From: Scatacola_A faecigallinarum
GTDB taxonomy: Bacteria; Pseudomonadota; Alphaproteobacteria; RF32; CAG-239
Direction of reading: 5' to 3'
Length of the DNA: 64,000 bases
Assembly: GCA_018713605.1 (NCBI GenBank)
Contig: DVOM01000001.1
Location: forward strand, 62,001-126,000
Below the pieces are notes generated by a model. The model had not been told where the DNA came from. It was given only the letters and a program-made list of their open reading frames with translations, and did no database searches. Positions 8,554 to 16,647 of this stretch are shown here, in pieces. Position 1 is the first letter of the stretch, and each line of letters begins with the position of its first letter. The position numbers and the translations under genes are program-made.

Positions 8554-9498
8554 TTAACCCGCAGCAGCATAATAACGCTTTTTCGCCTTTTCTCCGTCTT
8601 TCAGACGCTTGTATTTGCGAAACTCGCACAAACTGTTTTGAATATCATGCAAAGCCAGATAGTCGCCGCCGCAATAAGCGGGATTACGCCAACGCACCGC
8701 ATGCCAGTCTTTGCCCGTGCGCAGCTTCAGCCGCTCCGTTTCCCTGGCCTGTATTGAATAAAGATATCGGCACTTTTCCTCCGCTTCCCTTTTGCTCAGC
8801 CTTTTGCCGAAAATAATGTTCAATCCCCAGTGAGCGCCCGGCCCCACAATCAGAAAATCATTCGCCGTATAATCGACAATATTCCCTGCATAAGTCGCAT
8901 CAAGCAAAATCTGTCCGGCAAGAAAAGGACCGGCCAGCGCAACATGCTTTTCCACAACTGACAACCCTCCTGCGGCCGGCGTTTCCGCCAATTCCCGGCA
9001 AAAGTCTTTTATTTTCCCGGCCATATCCGCCAACATGAGCAAAACCTGCACATGCTTGTCTTTCGGCCGATAAGCCGCATTATACGGATGCGATGAAATC
9101 AGATAGGCGTTTGAAAACAAGCTCTCCTGATTTCTTTTGGCATCAAAACGCGCTTCAAAAGCCTCAAAGTCAAAATTCTCTGGATCCAGCAAACCGCCGA
9201 ACAGGTTTTCAATCGTATCGCGACGGTTAAAAAAGCGGTATGCGACAATGTTAAACAGCTTTTTTCCGACACTTATGCTCTCATCCGTCAGATATTTCGT
9301 CAGTGCCAGCGTACCGCCGTCCAACTCACGATAAACGTTACAGAAACGATAATTTCGGAGTATCTCGTCCGTACTCCACGGCGCAGGCAGATTCAAAACG
9401 TTCCGCCGATGCCAGATTTCCTGTCGGTCATATATAAATTCAAAAAATTCCGCAATCCTGTCCAATTGATATTTTCCGTTTAACATTAAATAATCCAA
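8554..9498 (-). CDS. HMUDK/ADDT helical-domain protein (DNA-base hypermodification class)
   Basis: 314-residue protein without signal peptide. The N-terminal part carries FFEFIYDRQEIWHRR, PAPWSTDEILRNYRFCNVYREL and a later GPGAHWGLNIIF segment. As I recall it, this layout (PW..DeIL..yRFcNvyReld, then GpGarrGLn) characterises the 5-hydroxymethyl-dU DNA kinase helical domain and the alpha-glutamyl/putrescinyl-thymine pyrophosphorylase group, proteins that build hypermodified thymines in phage DNA. I see no kinase P-loop, so this would be the stand-alone pyrophosphorylase-like form. No other base-modification gene is nearby. It lies close to a tRNA-Ser with a repeated 3' end, which would fit an acquired gene. 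Confidence 0.6.
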   Translation of the reverse strand: MDYLMLNGKYQLDRIAEFFEFIYDRQEIWHRRNVLNLPAPWSTDEILRNYRFCNVYRELDGGTLALTKYLTDESISVGKKLFNIVAYRFFNRRDTIENLFGGLLDPENFDFEAFEARFDAKRNQESLFSNAYLISSHPYNAAYRPKDKHVQVLLMLADMAGKIKDFCRELAETPAAGGLSVVEKHVALAGPFLAGQILLDATYAGNIVDYTANDFLIVGPGAHWGLNIIFGKRLSKREAEEKCRYLYSIQARETERLKLRTGKDWHAVRWRNPAYCGGDYLALHDIQNSLCEFRKYKRLKDGEKAKKRYYAAAG

Positions 9499-9660
9499 GA
9501 TTTTGCCACATATTTAACAAAAGTAAAACGAAACAAATTATTTTTACATAAAAACCTGAACTTTTAAACAAAGAAGAGGCAGCGCATTTCTGCACCGCCT
9601 TTTATATGAAAAAAACTTTTACTGGGTCAAAAGATTTTACTTTACCTGAGTAAATCCGGT

Positions 9661-9672
9661 ATTGGCGGAGAG
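9661..9672. repeat. Direct repeat of the tRNA-Ser 3' end
   Basis: ATTGGCGGAGAG here is identical to 9861-9872, which spans the CCA end and part of the acceptor stem of tRNA-Ser. The copies are 200 bases apart in the same orientation. Such duplications are typical of attachment-site scars next to tRNA genes; a random match of 12 bases is possible. Confidence 0.45.
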
Positions 9673-9828
9673 AGTTGCTAAGCAAAAATGACCTTTAATG
9701 TCATTTTTGTCTGCAAAACCAATGATGTCCCGGCGGTAAGCCGCCGACAGGCGGCGAACAAGCCCCGGACAAATTGAAAGCTCTGCCCCGCGAAAACAAG
9801 CCCGCGACGTTTGAGCGGCTCCGCCTAC

Positions 9829-9850
9829 AAAAAAACCCGGAATAACCGGG
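9829..9850 (-). terminator. Terminator of tRNA-Ser
   Basis: Read on the minus strand: stem CCCGG / CCGGG with a TTATT loop, followed by seven T. It begins 12 bases after the tRNA CCA end. Confidence 0.75.
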
Positions 9851-9862
9851 CTTCTTTACAAT

Positions 9863-9952
9863 TGGCGGAGAGGCAGAGATTCGAACTCTGGGAGGGCTCG
9901 CACCCTCGACGGTTTTCAAGACCGCTGCATTAAACCACTCTGCCACCTCTCC
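9863..9952 (-). tRNA. tRNA-Ser (UGA)
   Basis: 90-base tRNA with a 7-bp acceptor stem GGAGAGG/CCTCTCC, long variable arm as expected for serine, T-loop TTCGAAT and an encoded CCA end. The anticodon loop reads CTTGAAA, giving anticodon TGA. Confidence 0.95.
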
Positions 9953-10023
9953 GTAACACAATGCGTTTTGTGTATGCTTTTAATCAATTTCGCCACTGTC
10001 GTCAAGCATTTTTTTACTCAGCC

Positions 10024-10998
10024 TCAGTATTTCTCCTTCAACATCTGCCGCAGATAACAAACCGAAAGCAGGACTGCCGCCCGGGTCGGCTCGCTGGCGG
10101 CAATGCCGTTCAGCATCAAAAAGTCGTGAATTGTACCGTTAACCCGCAGCGATGCTGTTTTTACGCCGGCTGCGGACAATTTACGGGCATAGGCCTCCCC
10201 CTCATCGCGCAACACGTCATTTTCCGCCGTAATTACCAGCGCCGGCGGCAATCCTCTCAATTCTTCAGCCGTCGCGTTCAACGGCGAGGCATAAACCTCG
10301 TTGCGGCGCGCCATATCCGGCAGATAAGCGTCCCAAAACCATGCCATCGCCTTCGCCGTCAGCCATGGACCTTCGGCAAAATCAAGATAAGAATCCGTAT
10401 CCATGGCAGCATCGGTTACCGGATAATAAAGCAACTGACAGGCAATTTCGGGAAAACCCTTTTTCTTGGCCATCATCGCCAAAACCGTCGCCATGTTGCC
10501 GCCGACGCTGTCGCCGGCCAGTGCCACCCGGGAACTGAAATTATATTCCCGGCTATGCCGCGCAATATGTTCCAGAACCGTAAACATCATATTAAGCTGT
10601 TCGGGATACTGTGCCTCAGGCGCCGGTTCATAAACCGGAAAGACCACCGCCGCATTGGCACCGACGGCCAGTTCGCGAATAAGCCGGTCATGCGTATTTT
10701 CATCACCCATTACCCAGCCGCCGCCGTGAATATAAAAAATAACCGGCAACCGAATGCCTGCATCTTCCGGACAAATCAGGCGTATTCTGGCTGCACCGCC
10801 GTTCTCCAGCGGAATGTCAATGTCTTTGATGTCAACGATGCCCTTCTCGACGCAAATGTCCTGAACATCTCTCAGAACCTTGCGCGCAGCGTCATAGCCG
10901 ATTTCATGCAACGGCCGGCCGCCTTTTGCCGTCAAAGAACGGATAAAAGCCTCGACCTGAACGTCCAGATTAGGATTTTGTGAATTTGCCCTGCTCAT
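10024..10998 (-). CDS. Alpha/beta-hydrolase, hormone-sensitive-lipase type esterase
   Basis: Carboxylesterase of 324 residues, probably cytoplasmic (no signal peptide). It has the oxyanion-hole YIHGGGW, the nucleophile elbow ALAGDSVGG (GDSxG with catalytic Ser), ITAENDVLRDEG with the acid and GTIHDFL with the histidine. These are the landmarks of the bacterial HSL (family IV) esterases, which hydrolyse short-chain esters; the natural substrate is unknown. It starts immediately after a GGAGAAAA ribosome site and stands alone between tRNA-Ser and the DMT transporter gene. Confidence 0.9.
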   Translation of the reverse strand: MSRANSQNPNLDVQVEAFIRSLTAKGGRPLHEIGYDAARKVLRDVQDICVEKGIVDIKDIDIPLENGGAARIRLICPEDAGIRLPVIFYIHGGGWVMGDENTHDRLIRELAVGANAAVVFPVYEPAPEAQYPEQLNMMFTVLEHIARHSREYNFSSRVALAGDSVGGNMATVLAMMAKKKGFPEIACQLLYYPVTDAAMDTDSYLDFAEGPWLTAKAMAWFWDAYLPDMARRNEVYASPLNATAEELRGLPPALVITAENDVLRDEGEAYARKLSAAGVKTASLRVNGTIHDFLMLNGIAASEPTRAAVLLSVCYLRQMLKEKY

Positions 10999-11038
10999 AT
11001 TTTTCTCCTTGCCAGTAAAAAAATATGAACTGCCGCAC

Positions 11039-11929
11039 TTATTTCAAGACCATAAACACACCTGCCGTAATAAAAACAAAACAAATGCTCTTGCGCAGCA
11101 GATGAACTGTCGAAACGTCCTCTTTGAACCTGTTGCCGAACAGGGCATACAAAGCGGCGCCGATTCCCAAAACAAACAGCGGCTGCGTGGAATTGATGCT
11201 TTCGACAGCGACCACCGGCAGCAACGACATGGCAAATATGGATGCAACCGTCCCGACCTGATTCACAAACTCATTCAGACCGAAAACATAAAATTTCGTC
11301 TTATAACGCGGAAAATTCGCCTTAATGTTCAGCCGGACGATACGAGGCATCAAAAAACCGAAAACCGTCAACGTCGAAAACAGTGCCGAATAGAAGACCG
11401 CGCTTATCCAGTCTATCTTTTCCAGCGCGTACTTGTACAAAACCGCCTGCAGCGAAAGCAAAAGCGACGACAGCAGCATCAGATAAAAGGCTTTGTTGAT
11501 TTTTATTTTCCGCGGATTCTCAATATTCAGGACCACACTGGCAGCAATGATGATTCCGAAACCGGCATATTGGACAAAGCTCAGTTTTTCATCAACCATA
11601 AGGTAAGCCAGCACCGGCACCAGAACATAGCCAAGCGAGAACCAGGCCACAACGACCGAAGTATCGCCGCGGCGCAGTGCCTCATAATAGGGTATCTGGT
11701 AAAAAACGTCTATCATGCCGACAAGAGCCAGCAGCGGCATAATCTCCCATCCGTACCATTGCGGCAGTCCGAAAACCAAAACCATCGGCGCCGCGAAAAA
11801 ATTGGTCAGACAGTTGTAAAAAATCAACGTCGGCAGCTTTCGAAACACATTGTTCGACAAATGCGCGTCAATAATGTTTGATACGGCATGAAACAACGGA
11901 CATAAAAAAGCGGCAATAACGGCAGGCAT
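11039..11929 (-). CDS. DMT-superfamily (EamA-like) transporter
   Basis: 296-residue integral membrane protein with about ten hydrophobic segments arranged as two repeats of five helices, the EamA drug/metabolite transporter layout. The second half begins near FVQYAGFGIIIAASVVLNIE. Substrates of such proteins range from amino acids to sugar nucleotides, and nothing here narrows it down. The ATG shares one base with the TAA of the upstream glycosylase gene (TAATG), so the two are coupled. Confidence 0.82.
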   Translation of the reverse strand: MPAVIAAFLCPLFHAVSNIIDAHLSNNVFRKLPTLIFYNCLTNFFAAPMVLVFGLPQWYGWEIMPLLALVGMIDVFYQIPYYEALRRGDTSVVVAWFSLGYVLVPVLAYLMVDEKLSFVQYAGFGIIIAASVVLNIENPRKIKINKAFYLMLLSSLLLSLQAVLYKYALEKIDWISAVFYSALFSTLTVFGFLMPRIVRLNIKANFPRYKTKFYVFGLNEFVNQVGTVASIFAMSLLPVVAVESINSTQPLFVLGIGAALYALFGNRFKEDVSTVHLLRKSICFVFITAGVFMVLK

Positions 11930-12543
11930 TATTCTTTTTTCCCCTTTTTCGGCATTTTACTTACGAACGGACTGCCTTTTATGACAAATCGCCAAGGCTT
12001 TTCAACATATTCTTCGGCATAATCAATACCGATTCTGGGAGTTGCCGCCCAGGCAAAATCCCGGTCCCGCGGCGACAGCCACAACAGGTCGCCGCCCAAA
12101 TCAACGCCGTTTTGCTCACGGCCAATCCCCAAAGCCTGACACAGTTTGCCCGGCCCCGTCGTCAGATTGTCCAGCCGGTCTGTTCCGCGCCTCTCCTGCA
12201 TCGTTTCAATACCGGCAATCGGCTCTAAACCGCGGATAAGCGCGGCATTGGCCGTACCTGCTTCGTTAAGGACAACATTAAACTGATTATACATTCCGTA
12301 AACAAAAAAAACATAAGCGCAGCCGCCCGTCTCAAACATTGCCGCGTTCCGCGGCGTCTTACGGTTCAGATACGCATGACAGGCCTTGTCTTCGGCGCCG
12401 ATATAAACTTCCAGTTCGGTAATCCGCCCTGCCGTCAGCTTTCCTCCGATAGTGCTGCACAAATATGAACCGAGCAAGACTTCGGTCGCAGCTTCAAACG
12501 GATCGCGCAAAAACTCCTTTTTTCCAATTCGCTGTTCAAACAT
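11929..12543 (-). CDS. mpg: DNA-3-methyladenine glycosylase (Mpg/AAG family)
   Basis: Base-excision-repair enzyme that removes alkylated and deaminated purines. The 204-residue frame has the family segments AATEVLLGSYLCS, GRITELEVYIGAEDKACHAYLNRKT (catalytic-type Glu), MFETGGCAYVFFVYGMYNQFNVV, AALIRGLEPI and GPGKLCQALGI. The ATG at 12543 follows GGAGTGGAAA and was preferred over an earlier start at 12591 that lies inside the csp terminator. Coupled to the following transporter gene by TAATG. Confidence 0.93.
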   Translation of the reverse strand: MFEQRIGKKEFLRDPFEAATEVLLGSYLCSTIGGKLTAGRITELEVYIGAEDKACHAYLNRKTPRNAAMFETGGCAYVFFVYGMYNQFNVVLNEAGTANAALIRGLEPIAGIETMQERRGTDRLDNLTTGPGKLCQALGIGREQNGVDLGGDLLWLSPRDRDFAWAATPRIGIDYAEEYVEKPWRFVIKGSPFVSKMPKKGKKE

Positions 12544-12590
12544 TTTCCACTCCGCCTTCAACTCTATCCGAACAGATGGAAATCGCAACA

Positions 12591-12626
12591 AAAAATCCCC
12601 TGTTTTACCAAAAACAGGGGATTTTT
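12591..12626 (-). terminator. Terminator of the cold-shock gene
   Basis: Perfect 16-bp stem AAAAATCCCCTGTTTT / AAAACAGGGGATTTTT around a four-base loop; symmetrical, ending in a T-run on the minus strand. It overlaps the region just upstream of mpg. Confidence 0.88.
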
Positions 12627-12639
12627 GCCAAACCGGCGG

Positions 12640-12846
12640 TTACGCCTTGGCCAAATTGCCGGCAGAAGTTTTTCCTTTTTCGGTAACCAGATCATAAGAA
12701 ACCTTTTCATTTTCGTTTAAGGTTCTTAAACCGGCCTTTTCGACGGCAGAAATGTGTACAAACACATCGGCGCCCCCGTTATCCGGCTGAATAAAACCAT
12801 AACCTTTGGTGGTGTTGAACCATTTAACCGTACCTGTAGAAGACAT
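12640..12846 (-). CDS. cspA: Cold-shock domain protein
   Basis: 68-residue single-stranded nucleic-acid-binding protein of one OB fold. RNP1 is KGYGFIQ and RNP2 is VFVHIS, and the chain opens with STGTVKWFN. Csp proteins act as RNA chaperones. The ATG at 12846 follows AAGGAAAAGA; an in-frame extension to 12906 lacks similarity and is rejected. The gene has its own strong terminator and a long untranslated leader (see the hairpin at 12884-12898), as is usual for post-transcriptionally controlled csp genes. Whether it is cold-induced cannot be read from the sequence. Confidence 0.95.
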   Translation of the reverse strand: MSSTGTVKWFNTTKGYGFIQPDNGGADVFVHISAVEKAGLRTLNENEKVSYDLVTEKGKTSAGNLAKA

Positions 12847-12883
12847 ATTCTTTTCCTTTACTTTAAAAACAGGTTGACACAAC

Positions 12884-12898
12884 GAAGCTTTGCGCTTC
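12884..12898 (-). promoter_or_regulatory. Hairpin in the cold-shock gene leader
   Basis: GAAGC-TTTGC-GCTTC lies 38 bases upstream of the csp start. The 293 bases between csp and mutL hold no coding frame. A possible TTGATA-17-TACTTT promoter for csp lies further upstream, which would give a leader of roughly 100 bases. Function in temperature control is inference only. Confidence 0.35.
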
Positions 12899-13139
12899 TT
12901 TTTCAATAACTATGCAATGTGGGATTATTTTCTTTAAAGTAAGGATATCAAAATCGTCTATCAAAGATATAACTCTTGAACCACAGAGTTTCGCTATGTC
13001 TGTCATCGTACACGAATAAATTAATTAAGCAAGCAAATTCGTAAAATCTTTTCTGTCGGCCGACGCTGCGTTCGTCTTCTTTGCCAATCCTTCGGCTGCT
13101 CCGAATCTTGCGCTGTTTTCCCGCTGGAGCCGCTTTTCC

Positions 13140-14966
13140 TCAGCGACGCTCAAAAAGCTTCTCTATATCTTTCAGTTTCAGCTCGACATATGTCGGACGG
13201 CCATGGTTGCATTGTCCGGAATGTTCGGTTCTCTCCATGTCGCGCAGCAGCCGGTTCATCTCGTCAATGTTCAGCCTGCGGCCGGCGCGCACCGAACCGT
13301 GACAGGCAATTGTCGCGCAAATCGTATGCAGTTTGTCGGTCAAAGAGAAACCCTTTCCCCACTCGGCCATTTCGCCGGCCAAATCGCGAATCAGCGCCTT
13401 TATGTCACAATCGCCGAGCAATGCCGGAATTTCACGGACAATAACCGCCGTCGAACCGAACTCCTCAACGGACAGGCCTAGCTTTTGCAGTTCTTCCGCG
13501 GCTTCGACAAGCCGTATTTTCTCGCTGGGACTCAAATCGACAATTTCCGGAATCAGCAATATCTGCGTCGCAACTTTATTTTCCGCCAGCAGCGAAGCCT
13601 TCAGGTTTTCCATGACAATCCGCTCGTGCGACGCATGCTGGTCAATAATGACAATGCTGTCCTCGGTCTGAGAAATGATATAGGTGTCATGAAACTGAGC
13701 TTTTGCCAGTCCCAGCGGACCTACTTCGCCGCTGTCATCCGCAGCGGAAACCGCAGAATACGGCTCGTCTACCTTAACCGAAAAAACTTTTCGCTCCAGT
13801 TCCGGCAGTTCAGCCTGACGGCGCGGCTGGGACATAAACGGCCGAAATGCGGGAACATTGCCGCCGCCGGGCTTATGTTCCTGCAAAACCGCAACTTCAT
13901 TTTCACCAAAACCGGGAATGTTGTCATGCACAAATCCGGCCAAATCCAGATTATTCGCCGAACGATGGTCGCCAAGCGTCAGCGCCTGACGAACGGCGCT
14001 GACCAACAGCCCGCGAACCAGCGCGTTGTCATAAAACCGCACTTCTGCTTTGGCCGGATGCACGTTTACGTCTACATACGCCGGATCAATGTCAAAATAA
14101 AGCGCCGCCATCGGATAACGGTTGTGTGCCAAAACGTCCTGATAGGCCCCTTTTATCGCGCCCAGCAGCAGTTTGTCGCGCACCGGACGGTTATTGACAA
14201 ACAAATACTGATACAGCGAGTTTGATTTGTTTAAGGTCGGCAGCGACACATAACCGGTAATCGTCAGATTTTCGCGATGAGCATTAATCAGCAGCGAATT
14301 TTCGCTGAATTCCCGCCCCATCACATCGGCCAGCCGTTTCAGCCGCGCATCGAAAAGCTCTCCCTGACAGGCGTTCAAAGTTACTTTTTTCTTGTTTTCG
14401 TCACTCAGATAAAACGATATTGTCGGATTAGCCAATGCAATTCTGTTCAGAATGTCAACGCATTGCGCCGTTTCCGACGGTGTTGTCTTTAAGAATTTAA
14501 GCCGTGCCGGCGCCGAATAGAACAAATCGCGCACCTCAATCCGGGTACCTTGCGGATGCGCCGCAGGCATAACCTCGCTTTTTTCGCCGCCGTTGACTTC
14601 AATTTTCCAGGCATTCTCCGCTCCTTCCCGACGCGAAACAATCGTCATGCGGGATACGGAAGAAATTGAAGGTAAAGCTTCACCTCGAAAGCCTAAGAAA
14701 TTGATATTAAACAAATTATCATCAGGAAGTTTTGACGTCGCATGCCGTTCGACGGCCACCGGAAGTTCGTCTTTGTCTATACCCCTGCCGTTGTCGGAAA
14801 CCACAATCAGGCTTTTGCCGCCGTCAACCAACGTTACCTCAATCGACGTTGCTCCCGCGTCAATCGAGTTTTCCACCAGTTCCTTTACCACCGACGCCGG
14901 CCGTTCAATGACCTCGCCGGCGGCAATCTGATTAACCAGATTATTCGGTAAAATTCTGATCGTCAT
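13140..14966 (-). CDS. mutL: DNA mismatch repair protein MutL
   Basis: 608-residue GHKL ATPase that couples MutS to strand incision. The N-terminal motifs are ELVENSIDAG, SDNGRGID, RHATSKL and GFRGEALPSI. The C-terminal dimerisation domain contains DQHASHERIVME, matching the DQHA-x2-E-x4-E metal site, and ACHGSVRAG plus CNHGRPTY. That makes it an endonuclease-active MutL, as expected for an organism without MutH. It is followed by pgi after 31 bases upstream on the same strand. Confidence 0.96.
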   Translation of the reverse strand: MTIRILPNNLVNQIAAGEVIERPASVVKELVENSIDAGATSIEVTLVDGGKSLIVVSDNGRGIDKDELPVAVERHATSKLPDDNLFNINFLGFRGEALPSISSVSRMTIVSRREGAENAWKIEVNGGEKSEVMPAAHPQGTRIEVRDLFYSAPARLKFLKTTPSETAQCVDILNRIALANPTISFYLSDENKKKVTLNACQGELFDARLKRLADVMGREFSENSLLINAHRENLTITGYVSLPTLNKSNSLYQYLFVNNRPVRDKLLLGAIKGAYQDVLAHNRYPMAALYFDIDPAYVDVNVHPAKAEVRFYDNALVRGLLVSAVRQALTLGDHRSANNLDLAGFVHDNIPGFGENEVAVLQEHKPGGGNVPAFRPFMSQPRRQAELPELERKVFSVKVDEPYSAVSAADDSGEVGPLGLAKAQFHDTYIISQTEDSIVIIDQHASHERIVMENLKASLLAENKVATQILLIPEIVDLSPSEKIRLVEAAEELQKLGLSVEEFGSTAVIVREIPALLGDCDIKALIRDLAGEMAEWGKGFSLTDKLHTICATIACHGSVRAGRRLNIDEMNRLLRDMERTEHSGQCNHGRPTYVELKLKDIEKLFERR

Positions 14967-14997
14967 CCGGTCCCTTTCGTCACATTTCTGCCGGCCG

Positions 14998-16647
14998 TTA
15001 CTTGCGCAGCCGTTTAATCAGCCCGATCAGCGAATTGGTCGAACCGTCATGATTAATGCCGGAAGCAGTTCCCTGCAACTCGGGAAGGATGCTCAGCGCC
15101 ATCTGTTTGCCAAGCTCGACGCCGTACTGGTCAAACGAGTCGACGTTCCAAACCACGCCCTGAACAAAAACCTTGTGCTCATACATCGCAATCAGCATGC
15201 CCAGCGTATACGGATCCATTTTCTTAAACACAATGGTATTTGACGGCCTGTTTCCCTCGAAACTCTTAAATTTCTTCAGATAATTGATTTCTTCCCGGCT
15301 TTTTCCGGCCTTTTTCAGCTCGGCAGCAGCTTCTTTGACGGTCTTGCCGCGCATCAGAGCCTCGCCCTGCGCCAGCACGTTCGCCACCAAAATCTCATGG
15401 TGTTCGCCGATTTCGTTATGCGAAATTGCCGGAATGACAAAATCCATCGGCACAATTTCGGTTCCCTGATGAATCAGCTGGAAGAAAGAATGCTGAACGT
15501 TTGTTCCCGCGCCGCCGAACAACACCGGCCCGGTCGCATATTTCACATATTCGCCGTTCATGGCCACAAACTTGCCGTTGCTTTCCATATCCAGCTGCTG
15601 CAAATACATCGGCACATACTGCAAATACTGATCATAGGGAATAACCGCATAACGGTGCAGCCCGAAGAAATTATTGTACCAGATACCGAGCATGCCGAGA
15701 ATAACCGGAATGTTATGTTCAAAATCGGTATTGTAAAAATGCTGATCCATCGCATAGGCGCCTTCAAGCATCCGTTCAAAATTCTCAAATCCGACCGCGA
15801 TGGCAATAATCAGGCCGATGGCCGACCACATGGAATAGCGTCCGCCGACAAAATCCCAGAATTCAAACATGTTTTCGGGATTAATGCCGAACTTCTCCAC
15901 CTCTTTTATATTCGTAGACAGCGCCACAAAATGCTTGGCAACCGCATGTTCGCCCAAGGCGTCAACCAGCCATTTACGGCAGGTTCTGGCATTGGTAAGC
16001 GTTTCAATGGTCGTAAAGGTCTTGGACGCAACGATAAACAGCGTCGTCTCGGGATCAACCTTGTTCAGAACCTCGGCACAGGCCGTTCCGTCAATATTGG
16101 AAATGAAATAGCAGTTGATATCCTTGGCCCAGTATTTGCGCAGAGCCTCGCAGGCCATAACCGGCCCCAAGTCAGAACCGCCGATGCCTATATTGACGAT
16201 ATTGGTCAGCTTTTTGCCGGTCTGCCCCTTAAACTCGCCGAAACGCACCGCGTCGGAAAATTTCTTCATCTTCGCCAAAACTTCGTTAATCTGCGGCATG
16301 ACGTTTTTGCCGTCAACGTAAATCGGCGTATTGGCACGGTTTCGCAGTGCAATATGCAAAACGGGGCGGCGTTCGGTTACGTTGATTTTATCGCCTTTGA
16401 ACATCGCCTTGATTTTATTTTCCAAATCGCACTCTCTGGCCAGATTCAGCAACAGTTTCATCGTCCGGTCGTTAATGCGGTTTTTGGAATAATCCACATA
16501 CATTGCTTCCAGATTAACGCTGAATTTCTTTGCCCGATCCGCATCACAGGCAAACAAATCTTTCATTTCCACCTTGCGAAAATGCTTATAGTGACTTTCC
16601 AGCTTTTTCCAGGCTTTGGTTTTATTTACGGTTTTCTCAAACATCAT
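14998..16647 (-). CDS. pgi: Glucose-6-phosphate isomerase
   Basis: Interconverts glucose-6-phosphate and fructose-6-phosphate in glycolysis and gluconeogenesis. The 549-residue length is standard. Signatures: NIGIGGSDLGPVMACEAL (phosphate-binding), FWDFVGGRYSMWSAIGL (PGI signature 1), and NVDSFDQYGVELGK near the C-terminus (PGI signature 2 with the ring-opening lysine). The start ATG or the next ATG overlaps the TGA of the upstream M16 gene, so it probably shares that transcript. Confidence 0.96.
   Translation of the reverse strand: MMFEKTVNKTKAWKKLESHYKHFRKVEMKDLFACDADRAKKFSVNLEAMYVDYSKNRINDRTMKLLLNLARECDLENKIKAMFKGDKINVTERRPVLHIALRNRANTPIYVDGKNVMPQINEVLAKMKKFSDAVRFGEFKGQTGKKLTNIVNIGIGGSDLGPVMACEALRKYWAKDINCYFISNIDGTACAEVLNKVDPETTLFIVASKTFTTIETLTNARTCRKWLVDALGEHAVAKHFVALSTNIKEVEKFGINPENMFEFWDFVGGRYSMWSAIGLIIAIAVGFENFERMLEGAYAMDQHFYNTDFEHNIPVILGMLGIWYNNFFGLHRYAVIPYDQYLQYVPMYLQQLDMESNGKFVAMNGEYVKYATGPVLFGGAGTNVQHSFFQLIHQGTEIVPMDFVIPAISHNEIGEHHEILVANVLAQGEALMRGKTVKEAAAELKKAGKSREEINYLKKFKSFEGNRPSNTIVFKKMDPYTLGMLIAMYEHKVFVQGVVWNVDSFDQYGVELGKQMALSILPELQGTASGINHDGSTNSLIGLIKRLRK

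Larger units (their letters stand above)
9499..9862. other. Gene-free stretch downstream of tRNA-Ser
   Basis: No convincing coding frame. From left to right it holds an AT-rich leader for the gene ending at 8554, a 12-base copy of the tRNA-Ser 3' end (9661-9672), a hairpin AAAAATGAC/GTCATTTTT (9684-9708), a GC-rich segment rich in GGCGG/CCGCC, and the tRNA terminator (9829-9850). Confidence 0.6.

Noticed and set aside
9701..9961. 86-codon minus-strand frame starting MCYGEVAEWFNAAVLKTV
   Set aside because: The first part is the translated tRNA-Ser gene, a well-known annotation artefact.
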